Below are positions 25,402 to 34,195 of a stretch of 64,000 nucleotides of DNA, piece by piece. Every line of letters starts with the position of its first letter. Position 1 is the first letter of the stretch. Source of the stretch: Endozoicomonas gorgoniicola (lineage in GTDB: Bacteria > Pseudomonadota > Gammaproteobacteria > Pseudomonadales > Endozoicomonadaceae); the NCBI RefSeq assembly GCF_025562715.2, contig NZ_JAPFCC010000001.1, positions 4,702,501 to 4,766,500 on the forward strand. Reading direction: 5' to 3'. The notes under the pieces are model-generated. The model saw nothing but the letters and a program-made list of their open reading frames with translations. It was not told the DNA's origin and made no database searches. A program made the position numbers and the translations under genes.

Positions 25402-26750
25402 TGGATATATCCCATCTCTTCAAACTGTTCAACGAGGCCATTCACTTCAGGGTTTTTATTATCAAGGTTGGTCCCTTTAATATTTTTATTCAGGACGGGA
25501 GCCACCGGAAATGCCAGCACCTCCTGTGGGTGTAAGGCATGCCGGATAACATACAGCAGCTCACCCAGGGTTCTGGCATGATTATCAATAGACTCAATAA
25601 CCATGCGATTCTGTTCCAGCCGGATTCGATAACTCCAGACAAAACATAGCAGCGCAGCCTTCTCCAATTCTTCATCACCAAAACGGTCGTAATACTGCAT
25701 AACCGCACAAAAGAATAAATTACGAACATAATGGTCGCCTTTACGGCTGCGCCCTTTGTAGTTATTGATGATTTTCATCAGTTTCTGAAGTTCGGGCTTG
25801 TCATCAATAAACAACGTTTTGTAGGTCTTGATGTAGTATTGGATATACTCGAAGAAGCGTTTACCGTTGAGCATGGTTTGATCCACCTGAAACGGATAAC
25901 TCATAACCTGTTGATCCCAGCGTCTTACCGGATCGAGATTGTACTGATCAACCTGATAATCCAGTGTCCGCATCACCGCTGCAAACGGGTAGTTTTTTTG
26001 ATCGAGGTTTACGCCCTTGAACACATCGACATTATGGCGGCTGAACCACTGGCCAGGCTTCCCGGCAGACCAGCACCGCAGACGAAATAGATAGTCGCTC
26101 ATAATGGTGTGCAGGCTCGGGGGCATGTTTTTCTGGGTGTGGTCAGGACTGACACTGTTCTCCCACTGCTCCACACAGAGGGTGCGCTCCTCCTCAGTGT
26201 TGTTCGCCATTTCCCGCAGATGAAATGCCTTGAGCAGGTCATAAGGTTCAAGGACTTTACCACGGGCATTTTGGGAATCGAAAAACTGGAAAGCTTCACT
26301 CAGGCTATCCAGTGTAACAGTGATCAGCTCACAGTCATGAAGAACAAAATGGATAAGTTCTTCCCGATCCGCTTCACTGAGTTGCCGAACCCGACTTTCA
26401 ATCACCGCCGCATTATGCTGAAGGTTCTCCCGTGTCACCCGTCAGCTGAAAGTCTGTTCCAGCAGCACGGGGCGAAAGTTCTTGCCTTTATCCAGCAACG
26501 TACACAGCAGTGTCAGGGTTAATAGACGTTGCTGCCCGTCAACAATATTCAGCTGCTTATTGTCATCGTCCTGATGCAACACCACCGTACCCAGCCGGTA
26601 GCTGCTCTTGTTGCGGTGAAGAATGACATCATCCAACAGTTGGTTAACGTGCTTTGGTTGCCATTTATAGGGGCGTTGGTAATCAGGAACAGATAGTTGT
26701 TTTTCCAGTAAAGCCTTCACTGAAAATACATGAGTATTAATTATTGTCAT
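25398..26750 (-). pseudogene. DUF262 protein split by an in-frame TGA
   Basis: A single frame of 451 codons runs from the ATG at 26750 to the stop at 25398 but is broken by one TGA at 26442-26444 (context TTC-AGC-TGA-CGG-GTG). The N-terminal 102 residues carry the DUF262 motifs VPDYQRPYKW (21-30) and DGQQR (71-75). The rest (QFFDSQNARGKVLEPYDLLKAFHLRE onward) continues DUF262, with no C-terminal DUF1524 HNH. So this is the nuclease-less partner of the 630-residue protein. A GTG just after the TGA could reinitiate, giving two polypeptides; otherwise the gene is inactivated. A sequencing error or recoding are the alternatives. Confidence 0.82.
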
Positions 26751-26815
26751 TTACTTTGAAACTTCTGAAAAAGAAATGACCGAAACAGTTACAAGGAGTA
26801 TTTCGGTCAAAAATA

Positions 26816-28543
26816 TCAGGCTGCCTGCTGAATTTCACCAATTAGCCCACTGATATCACGATCAAGCTGATGAAGCTGCTCAAGCTGACTATTTTTCTGA
26901 ATAGCTCCAGCTGTCATTTCATCTAGTACTGACTGCGTCTGAGAAAGTGTATCGCTGTGAATATCTTCACAGACCTGCAGAATTTGCTGTTGGAAGTCCT
27001 GATCCAGGTCGCGAGAAATCTTGAGAAAATCCCGACGTACGTCCGCTCGTGCTTTATGTAAACTCTGGCGGCACTCTTCCTGTTTGATATCGTCGTATAT
27101 CTGAAAGCCAATACCAATCAGAGATAGGACAGGGCCGGCATATCGGGCAAAGTTTCCAATATTTTTGGCAATGTTAACTGCTTGCCATGGCTTGAACTTG
27201 TAGCCAATCATCTTGCCGACAAACTTAACCCCCTGGTGAATTTGGCTCCCGGACGCAGCTGTTGCCGAACCAATATTGCCAGCTGTTGCTTTCGCTCCCT
27301 GAGCACTCTTGAATGTAAAATTCAAACCTTTGTGAGCCCAGCCTGCCAGTTTGCCATAACGCTCCTTGCTTCCTGTGTCGTATGAATTAATCGTTACATC
27401 ACTTCCGAGTTGATCAATATCTGCCGCAGACAGGCTGGCAATACGCTCAATGGCACTATTAAGAGATTGTGCTAACTGGCTTTCTTCAAGCTGTTTAAGT
27501 TCAAACTCAAGCTGCTCGACGTGTTGCTTAACCGCATCGGCATAATTCTCATTTAATTTGGCAAGAGCGGATTCGCAGTTCTTTTTTGCAGTCTCTATGT
27601 TTTCTTTCACTTTCTCTTCAGAACTGGTTTCACTCAGTGATTCAGCGACACGGTCACCTTCACCAGCTACTTCATAGGTTGTACGCCTCAGCATTTCCTG
27701 CATGGTTCGTTTTAGGCGTAGACCAGCCTCGCGAAGAATGGCCTGTTTCCTATGTAACAGCTCCACTAGTATCTGTTCATTTGGATCAGATACGGATTTT
27801 TCAGTCTGCAGTTTGCGTACAACAGTTTGCATGGTCGAAAGGGGCGTTGTTAACTTCCCCATAATGCCTTTACTGGTAACAAATCGGTTGATGGCGGTGA
27901 CCAGCTCATCAAAATGACTTTCTTCCAGCAACTCAGCGCGATCTTCAGGGTCATCCTCTTCCTGAGCTTCCAGATAGCACTCAGCGTCAATAAAAGTAGT
28001 CTGAAAATCTTCAGGCAAAGATGGTTCAAGTACAGGTAATAAAGAAGGAATTTTGATGTCCGGTGTACCACTGTCTCGGGCCATCTTGTTGACAACCAGT
28101 AACATCTCTTTGGCTTTCTGATGCTCAAAGGCTAACTGTCGAAAGTGTTTGCCAATCACATCATCAAATAACTCATTGGTGATAGCGAAAATCAACAGAT
28201 CAGCTTTATCAATAGCGCTGTAGGTTGTTTTGTCATGATCTTCCCGACCGGCGTGGATTCCCGGAGTATCCAGAATACGAATATTGTTCCAGTCATAGGC
28301 GGTCACATCATCGGTACAGACATTAGAGTCTATTTTGATGTCCTGATTATCAGTGAGAGCCTTAATTATGGTGGACTTACCGGCGTTATACTGTCCGATC
28401 AGAGCCAGTTGCAGTTTTGGCTCATCACTGTCGTAGGCATCCTTCACTGCAAAGTAAGCGGACGAGTCGATTGGTTCAAGAACCTCCAGTACTCGCTGAT
28501 GTAGCTGTCGGGTCTTTCTCTGATATAAGGATAAATTAATCAT
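26816..28543 (-). CDS. Dynamin-like/LeoA-type GTPase
   Basis: 575 residues from the ATG at 28543 (GAGAAG upstream; a TTG three codons earlier is less likely). The GTPase domain has G1 GQYNAGKS (50-57), G3 DTPG (92-95) and G4 NKMA (152-155). A long helical region with coiled-coil character (about 240-370) and a glycine/alanine-rich amphipathic segment (KGLNFTFKSAQGAKATAGNIGSA, then ARYAGPVLSLIGIGFQIYDDI) follow, as in bacterial dynamin-like proteins that sense or remodel membrane. It is 19 bases behind the other GTPase and 65 bases ahead of the DUF262 pair. Paired bacterial dynamins are known in membrane maintenance and phage defence. Confidence 0.75.
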   Translation of the reverse strand: MINLSLYQRKTRQLHQRVLEVLEPIDSSAYFAVKDAYDSDEPKLQLALIGQYNAGKSTIIKALTDNQDIKIDSNVCTDDVTAYDWNNIRILDTPGIHAGREDHDKTTYSAIDKADLLIFAITNELFDDVIGKHFRQLAFEHQKAKEMLLVVNKMARDSGTPDIKIPSLLPVLEPSLPEDFQTTFIDAECYLEAQEEDDPEDRAELLEESHFDELVTAINRFVTSKGIMGKLTTPLSTMQTVVRKLQTEKSVSDPNEQILVELLHRKQAILREAGLRLKRTMQEMLRRTTYEVAGEGDRVAESLSETSSEEKVKENIETAKKNCESALAKLNENYADAVKQHVEQLEFELKQLEESQLAQSLNSAIERIASLSAADIDQLGSDVTINSYDTGSKERYGKLAGWAHKGLNFTFKSAQGAKATAGNIGSATAASGSQIHQGVKFVGKMIGYKFKPWQAVNIAKNIGNFARYAGPVLSLIGIGFQIYDDIKQEECRQSLHKARADVRRDFLKISRDLDQDFQQQILQVCEDIHSDTLSQTQSVLDEMTAGAIQKNSQLEQLHQLDRDISGLIGEIQQAA

Positions 28544-28562
28544 CTGTTGCAACTTCTCAATA

Positions 28563-30659
28563 CTAAGCTGATTCGGTTACTTGAATGCGCAGGTTCAGCA
28601 GGGCAGTAACCAGCTTGATGCGCCAGCCATTGCGACCAATGACTTTGCCCATCAGTTTTTTAGGTACACAGATTTTGGCCTGTGTGCCACTGATCTCAAT
28701 TCGGGCTTCCGGATTACGGTTAATACCAAGGGCGTGGGCCAGCATATTTTCCGGTGAACCCTCATAAACAACGGTTACGAATTCATTCAATGCCAATCCA
28801 ACTGTTTTTAACAGTTGTGAATTACGGAAATAACCGTCCACTGTAAAGAAACAGCCTTCGCCAGGAAGGCGTACAATACGTTTTATTGGAGGAGCCTGCT
28901 CTTTGGTTAAAGCTATTGCTGATTGTTGAATCAAGCGGCTATTAACAGCATTCAGCAAAGTGTCGCACTCACTGGAAGCGTTGCTGAGTTTGGCGCAAAA
29001 GCCATTAACACCGGCCAGCAAGTTATCAGTATCACTGATGATTGTTTTGACGACCTTGTTTTCAACATTCTTACTGAACCAGCTCTCAATCTCTTTCTTG
29101 GCCTTGCCCTTCTGTTCATCAATGTTTTTGCGGATATCTGCTGCTGCTTTGCTTTTCTGCTTGCTCAGTTTCTTCTCTTTGCTGTCGGTAAAGAAATTGA
29201 AGAGACCAAAAATAAAGCCGGCCGCCATCAGCCCCCAACCAACTGGATTCCAGGACATAGTCAAAGCCAGTGTACCCAGACCACCGGCAAGAGCTGCCCC
29301 CCAACCAGTTATACGTTTATAGTCAGTGGTGTCGAAAGAGGATGACTCACCCTGATTGATGGTTTGGGCGAATCTCAAATCGTGCTGAACTTCCTTGTTG
29401 AATTTTTCTACCTGCTTGTGGATATCTTCCTGAAGCTCTGCCATTAACTGTTTCAGTTGCTGCTGCAAACCAAAATGGCTGATATGATCTGACCAGCTCT
29501 GGTTAAAGTCATCTCTTTCAATATGTTCATCAACAAACTGACTGACTGTTTGTTTCAGCTTATCGAAGATATCATCCACCCGGAGATCAATCAGTTCTGG
29601 CAAAACATTCTGATTATATCTTTTGAACCACTCGTCAAAGTGATTGCGCTTCTCGGCAATGGTTTTGCTGTATTTTTCGAGGTTTTCAACATTCTTCAGC
29701 AGGTGTGAATCTAGAAAGGCCAGCTGATTATGAGCACCGTCGACAATAGACTGAATACGACGTACAGCACCATTGCGCGCAATTTCGGTACTAAGCAGAT
29801 CAAACAGGACGGGTAAGCGGCTGGCTTCCAATAACTGACGGGCTTCTTCTGGGTTTTCGGATTGTTTCGCCATAAAAGCCGCTAGAGCATGCAATGGCAC
29901 AACCTTGATGCTGGATTGGCGCATATCCAGCTCCGTTCTGGCCATATCACGGAGCCGCTGGATATGTCCATCAACCTTATCACCTGTCAGATACTTTCCC
30001 GGGTCTTTCAGAAATCGCTTACGATTAAAATTTTTAGTCAGATCAAATTTCACATTCAGGACAAAAATAGCGGGCTTGTTCTTTGCCCTTAACAGCTTCA
30101 TCTCTTTAATGGTGGATTCCTGGATACTGTCATCACTAAGCAGAAACAGAATCAGGTCACTTTCGTCCACAACACCATGGGCTATACGAGTGTCTTCTTC
30201 TCCGGCCCAGGCACCAAACCCTGGCGTATCAACCATTCGCAGGTTATTCCACTGGTATTCCCGAACATCCCGTGTGGTACGTTGGGCGCCTTTGCCAATG
30301 GTGTCACCGTTACCGCCGGTAATGGCTTCCCGGATAGTGCTTTTGCCAACCATGGTTTGACCAAATAACATGACCGTAAAGTTTTCCAGCTGTTGGGCTT
30401 TTGTTTTCAGGGATGCTTCATACCGCTCAAGAGCTGTATTCAATTCATGGTCAAGACTGTTGGCAATTTTACCCAGTTGGATATTGGATGGGTCACTGGC
30501 AGCAAACAGGCCATAGCTCTCTGACACAAGCAACCCTATATCACGGCGCAGACTCGAAACCAGTTTGTGTGTTGTATGCAGGTTGTTACGGGCGAATTTA
30601 TATTCAGTTCTGGCAACGGCTTTACTGCGTTCCAGTGCATTCAGATACTGCTGATTCAT
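28563..30659 (-). CDS. Dynamin-like GTPase with C-terminal KH-like motif
   Basis: The 698-residue protein has G1 GQTMVGKS (100-107), G3 DTPG (144-147) and a divergent G4 (NVKFD in place of NKxD). A long helical stalk is followed by a hydrophobic hairpin (about 455-490, ALAGGLGTLALT..GWGLMAAGFIFGLFNFF) that should insert into membrane. The last 36 residues contain VPKKLMGKVIGRNGWRIKLV, with GRNG at 675-678. This is the GxxG loop and flanking helices of a KH nucleic-acid-binding domain. GGAGTAAGTGAT precedes the ATG. It is the first intact gene after a type I restriction scar and pairs with the 575-residue GTPase. Confidence 0.72.
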   Translation of the reverse strand: MNQQYLNALERSKAVARTEYKFARNNLHTTHKLVSSLRRDIGLLVSESYGLFAASDPSNIQLGKIANSLDHELNTALERYEASLKTKAQQLENFTVMLFGQTMVGKSTIREAITGGNGDTIGKGAQRTTRDVREYQWNNLRMVDTPGFGAWAGEEDTRIAHGVVDESDLILFLLSDDSIQESTIKEMKLLRAKNKPAIFVLNVKFDLTKNFNRKRFLKDPGKYLTGDKVDGHIQRLRDMARTELDMRQSSIKVVPLHALAAFMAKQSENPEEARQLLEASRLPVLFDLLSTEIARNGAVRRIQSIVDGAHNQLAFLDSHLLKNVENLEKYSKTIAEKRNHFDEWFKRYNQNVLPELIDLRVDDIFDKLKQTVSQFVDEHIERDDFNQSWSDHISHFGLQQQLKQLMAELQEDIHKQVEKFNKEVQHDLRFAQTINQGESSSFDTTDYKRITGWGAALAGGLGTLALTMSWNPVGWGLMAAGFIFGLFNFFTDSKEKKLSKQKSKAAADIRKNIDEQKGKAKKEIESWFSKNVENKVVKTIISDTDNLLAGVNGFCAKLSNASSECDTLLNAVNSRLIQQSAIALTKEQAPPIKRIVRLPGEGCFFTVDGYFRNSQLLKTVGLALNEFVTVVYEGSPENMLAHALGINRNPEARIEISGTQAKICVPKKLMGKVIGRNGWRIKLVTALLNLRIQVTESA

Positions 30660-30664
30660 ATCAC

Positions 30665-31021
30665 TTACTCCAGCGCCTCCTCAACCATAGCATCGGCCAG
30701 ATGCAGACGGGTTTGTTAGGCTTTTTGGTGGCGGGCATAATCGAGCCCCTGCTGCATACCCTTGCCAATCTCATGTTTGTTCGCTTTGGCTTCAATGACT
30801 GCCAACGGCATGCTGGGCTTGTGGTACAGCACAATATCCGCTGACTTTACCTTCTTACGGGCAGCCACACGACCACGAACCACTACCTTGCCATCACGCA
30901 GTTTTACTTCCTGACGGATTTGCGTCATGTCGTCCCAGCCGGAGTCTTTTATGGCCGGGAGGATGAACTTGGTGATAATGTCGGTTTCAGTGAGTTTTGA
31001 ATTGTCGATGCCTCGGCTCAT
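30665..31021 (-). pseudogene. Type I restriction-modification scar: HsdR N-terminus joined to HsdS C-terminus
   Basis: From the ATG at 31021, 101 codons match the start of HsdR. There is a ...ILPAIKDSGWDD.TQIRQEV block, then DGKVVVRGR, SADIVLYHKPSMPLAVIEAK with the PD-(D/E)xK core, and GMQQGLDYA, where a normal protein would run on for some 900 residues. A TAA at 30716 follows at once. In the same frame the next 16 codons read QTRLHLADAMVEEALE and stop, which is how HsdS specificity subunits typically end. The simplest reading is one large deletion in an hsdR-hsdM-hsdS operon. The short HsdR piece might still be translated. Confidence 0.7.
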
Positions 31022-32575
31022 GGGGGCGAGTCCGTGTGCTCTGAGAGAATGGTGGGAATTTTCTCATAAATGACCGGAGAGGGCATCGACATTGGTCAAC
31101 TAAACCAGATCAAAGCATTACATGAAGGTCAAACTTTATTCCGGAAGTAGAGCCTCAAGGTCTGACATTTCTTTTTCTGTATCAAGTTCAGAAAGGCTTT
31201 CTTTTATGTCAGGAGCTTTCGAAAACGGTGGTTCAGAGTCCACTTTTTCAGCCTGCTGAGGTGAGGAGCCTTCGTCATCATCAAACTTATCAATCAACAG
31301 TTTTGAAATCGGATAAAGATCGTCATAGGTTCTGGTGTCTCCAACCGCTAATGCTGCAACGGCTTCATGAAGGGGAACGAGCTGGGTTTTATATATATCT
31401 TTGATGAATGCAGAGTCTATGGTTTCGAGTCCATGATCAGCAATGAAAGTGTTCATCCGTGTCATTAAATATTCCAGAATTGCCGGAACACCTTGAGTTT
31501 TTTGATAAATCAAATCAAAAATTTCTTCACTGGGGTCACTCTCATTCACACATAACAGGTTTTGCCAGTAAATTATCACCATTTCCCTCCAGAATGTATC
31601 ATTTTGATTGTACCGATCTGCTTCGCTGTAAAAACCAGTAGCAATTCGTCGAACAGTTCTGAAACTTATAACTTTATCTGGGCAGAATAGTTTGTAAACT
31701 TTTGATGTCCCAATATATAGAATCGGTACGCCTACAACATTAACTAAAGTATCCAAAAATCTCATTACTCTTGAAGATGTGGAGCATTCAAGAAGGTTTT
31801 GTAGTTCATCAATGACAATCAGACCAATATTATGAGTAGCGACTGCAATAGCCATGTCAAGCTGGAGAGTATCAAGGCTCTTTCTAAAGCTAGAATTATT
31901 GTAATATCTATCATTACCCTGATTGTTGAGCAAGTAATCCAGCATAGCAAAGAAATACAAACACAGACCTTTTTCGGAGCCACCTGCAGGGCAGTCAATC
32001 TTTACCCATGTTAGTTGTGTAAAGCGAACATTTTTACCTTTGTATTTTTTATGCCGTATGATATTTGGTATGAGTGAAAGAATTTGTTCAGCTCTGAAGG
32101 TTTTTCCAGTACCTGATGGACCTGAAAGCAAAGATGTTTTTGAGGTTGTATTGCAGGTTCTTATTTCTTTAAGAATCTCTATTACTTGATCATACTTGAA
32201 TCCCTTCTTTTTATTTATAGCAATAGTATTCTTGGTTATTTCTCCTTGTACAGAAAATGGACTCCTTGATTTATAACCATCAATAATTATTCGGTATAAA
32301 TCCATATAGAAAGTAAACCATTTTTTTGTTTCTGGAAGGCTAAAGTCAGATATCAGGATAGAAAGCTGCGCTTTATCATCAAATTCTAAATCTTCTATAG
32401 AAAGCTCTCCATTTTCATCTCTTTCTTCATGGTACGGCAGTTTGAATAATACACTTTCAAAAACATCTTGTGACCGTATTCTCTTTGGGATAGCTTCTGT
32501 CAGAGGATTGTTTTTAAAACTCTTTAACTTAGACTCATCATACTCTGGACCATCTATTATGAAACGTTTAATTCT

Positions 32576-33902
32576 GGCTCTTTTACAGGTTGGCTGATCA
32601 TTTTACAGCCTCCTGCCTGATTTTAAGATAGAGGTAATCAAGATCATTGTAGCCACAAGCTTTGTAGATAATCCGTTTGATGACTCCATTGAAAGCTTCA
32701 ATCTTCGCGCTGGTTATACGATGATGGCAGTACGACAGCAAGCCCTCTCTTGCCCTGTCCAAGCCCTTAGCAAACCTCTTAAGTTCTGCAATTCCGGTTT
32801 CTTTTGCTAACTCTATCCATCTATCCAGAAACTTGCCGGCACACGCTTTGTACGTGTACGTCCATAGCTGTTTGAGCATGTCTTTCAGGATGTAAGCCTG
32901 ATTGAGATCCTCGTTCATGCTCAAGAGCTCTTTCAGACTGCTTTCTCGCTTTGGAGTCAGGTTCTCAGGGTTCATGAACAGGTTGAACCGCTGACCCTTG
33001 ATAAAGGGCTTGTTCTCTTCTTCAGCCTGACGCCACTCCCTGCGCCTTATCTGATCTATCACATCATTATAATTGGCAATAATGTGAAACTTGTCGTATA
33101 CAATATCCGCATTGGGCAAGTGCTCTTTCACCGAAGCCTGATAGCTGCCACCACGGTCTATGCCAACACACTCGATGCTCGCTTTTTGCTCTTCAGTCAG
33201 GCTGCTCAAGAACTCATCCAGAGTCTCTTTTCGCTTGCCTTCACCAAGGAAGAGGGTTTCTCCTGAGTCGGCGTTAAGAACAACGGTAAGATACTGATGG
33301 CCTTTGCCAATGGATTTTTCGTCAATGAGCAGAGCGCGAATACCGTCACGCTTTGGAGCTGAAAGCATTCTCAGCAGCATCTCTTTATCCCAACGACGGG
33401 CAGTACCACCGGATATAGCAATGAATTCAGGCACCTTGTCGCAGGGCATATAGCGACATAAATGGCTGACGTGTCGTTTAAGGCGATCGGTTGCCTGAGC
33501 CTTGGGAGTTAAACCAGGAATAGTAACGGTTTCAATATTGTTGCAGTGTGAGCAGCGGCCCTGAAAAGCTGTGAAGAGAAGATTTACCTGTAGAACTCCC
33601 AGTGGTAAATCCTGGACACACCGATCTTTTGTCTTCATTTGTCCCATAGGGGTTTCACATTGACTGCATTTCTCGTGCTGAATTCGGCCATCCCTGCGGA
33701 GATAGACAAAAGCTTGTTTGACTTCCCAATCAATATCAATCTGCTCGATTACCCAGCCGGGAAATGCGAACATAGGACGTAGTGAGGGTGTTGTACACAT
33801 GTCTGATCCTTCAGAAATTTTGATCTGTTCAAATCAATCTTTCCTGAAAGGCTATTTCTGTTGCAACCCCTCATTTTCCATCAGCCAACCTGTAAAAGCC
33901 CC
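32576..33902 (-). mobile_element. ISL3-family element, copy 2 (intact), inside tnsC
   Basis: The 1327-bp element has terminal repeats GGCTCTTTTACAGGTTGG and GGGGCTTTTACAGGTTGG and an exact 8-bp duplication TTAATTCT (32568-32575, 33903-33910). It encodes the same 400-residue transposase as copy 3 but lies in the opposite orientation to it, 293 bp away. Confidence 0.95.
32598..33800 (-). CDS. ISL3-family transposase (copy 2)
   Basis: The 400-residue intact transposase has an N-terminal zinc-binding pattern (CSQCETPMG, CSHCNN), a helix-turn-helix region (MPCDKVPEFIAISGGTARRWD), and the DDE catalytic core. The core reads LLIDEKSIGKGHQYLTVV for the first Asp, CVGIDRGGSYQASV with YDKFHI for the second, and TSAKIEAFNGVIKRI for the Glu. 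Its protein is identical to that of copy 3. The element carries no other gene. Confidence 0.95.
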   Translation of the reverse strand: MCTTPSLRPMFAFPGWVIEQIDIDWEVKQAFVYLRRDGRIQHEKCSQCETPMGQMKTKDRCVQDLPLGVLQVNLLFTAFQGRCSHCNNIETVTIPGLTPKAQATDRLKRHVSHLCRYMPCDKVPEFIAISGGTARRWDKEMLLRMLSAPKRDGIRALLIDEKSIGKGHQYLTVVLNADSGETLFLGEGKRKETLDEFLSSLTEEQKASIECVGIDRGGSYQASVKEHLPNADIVYDKFHIIANYNDVIDQIRRREWRQAEEENKPFIKGQRFNLFMNPENLTPKRESSLKELLSMNEDLNQAYILKDMLKQLWTYTYKACAGKFLDRWIELAKETGIAELKRFAKGLDRAREGLLSYCHHRITSAKIEAFNGVIKRIIYKACGYNDLDYLYLKIRQEAVK

Positions 33903-34195
33903 TTAATTCTGTAGTTTAGGTTGATTTCAATCCTACTCATTTTTTAATACCTTTAATCAGATGACGACGGACGTTTGTTTTGCTGGTTGCACTTTCTTCA
34001 GATTGTAGTGTGCTTTCTTGTTCTATCTCAGTGTTAGTATCCTCATTAAGTACCTTTTGAGCCTGTCTGGCTTTCTTTCTAGCTATTAAAGCATCTTCAA
34101 TTTCCTGATGCTGCGCTTATCTTTTTTACGATTTTTTGCGGCTTCTTTCCCTGTTGCACGAGTTTCGAGAGCGGCTTTTACGGTATTCCTTTTCT

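Larger units (their letters stand above)
31136..33940 (-). pseudogene. tnsC: TnsC-like AAA ATPase, interrupted by an ISL3 element
   Basis: The longest uninterrupted part (downstream of 32575) has Walker A GPSGTGKT, Walker B LIVIDELQN and the TnsC/TniB-type arrangement of a Tn7-like target-selection ATPase. The true start is an ATG at 33940 that overlaps the tnsB stop as ATGA and encodes MSRIEINLNYRI before the element. Removing the ISL3 copy (32576-33902) and one TTAATTCT duplication leaves exactly 490 codons with continuous frame (...NYRIKRFIIDGPEYDESK...). The acidic C-terminus (SELDTEKEMSDLEALLPE) may be the region contacting transposase. It can still make a truncated protein from an internal Met. 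Confidence 0.82.
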
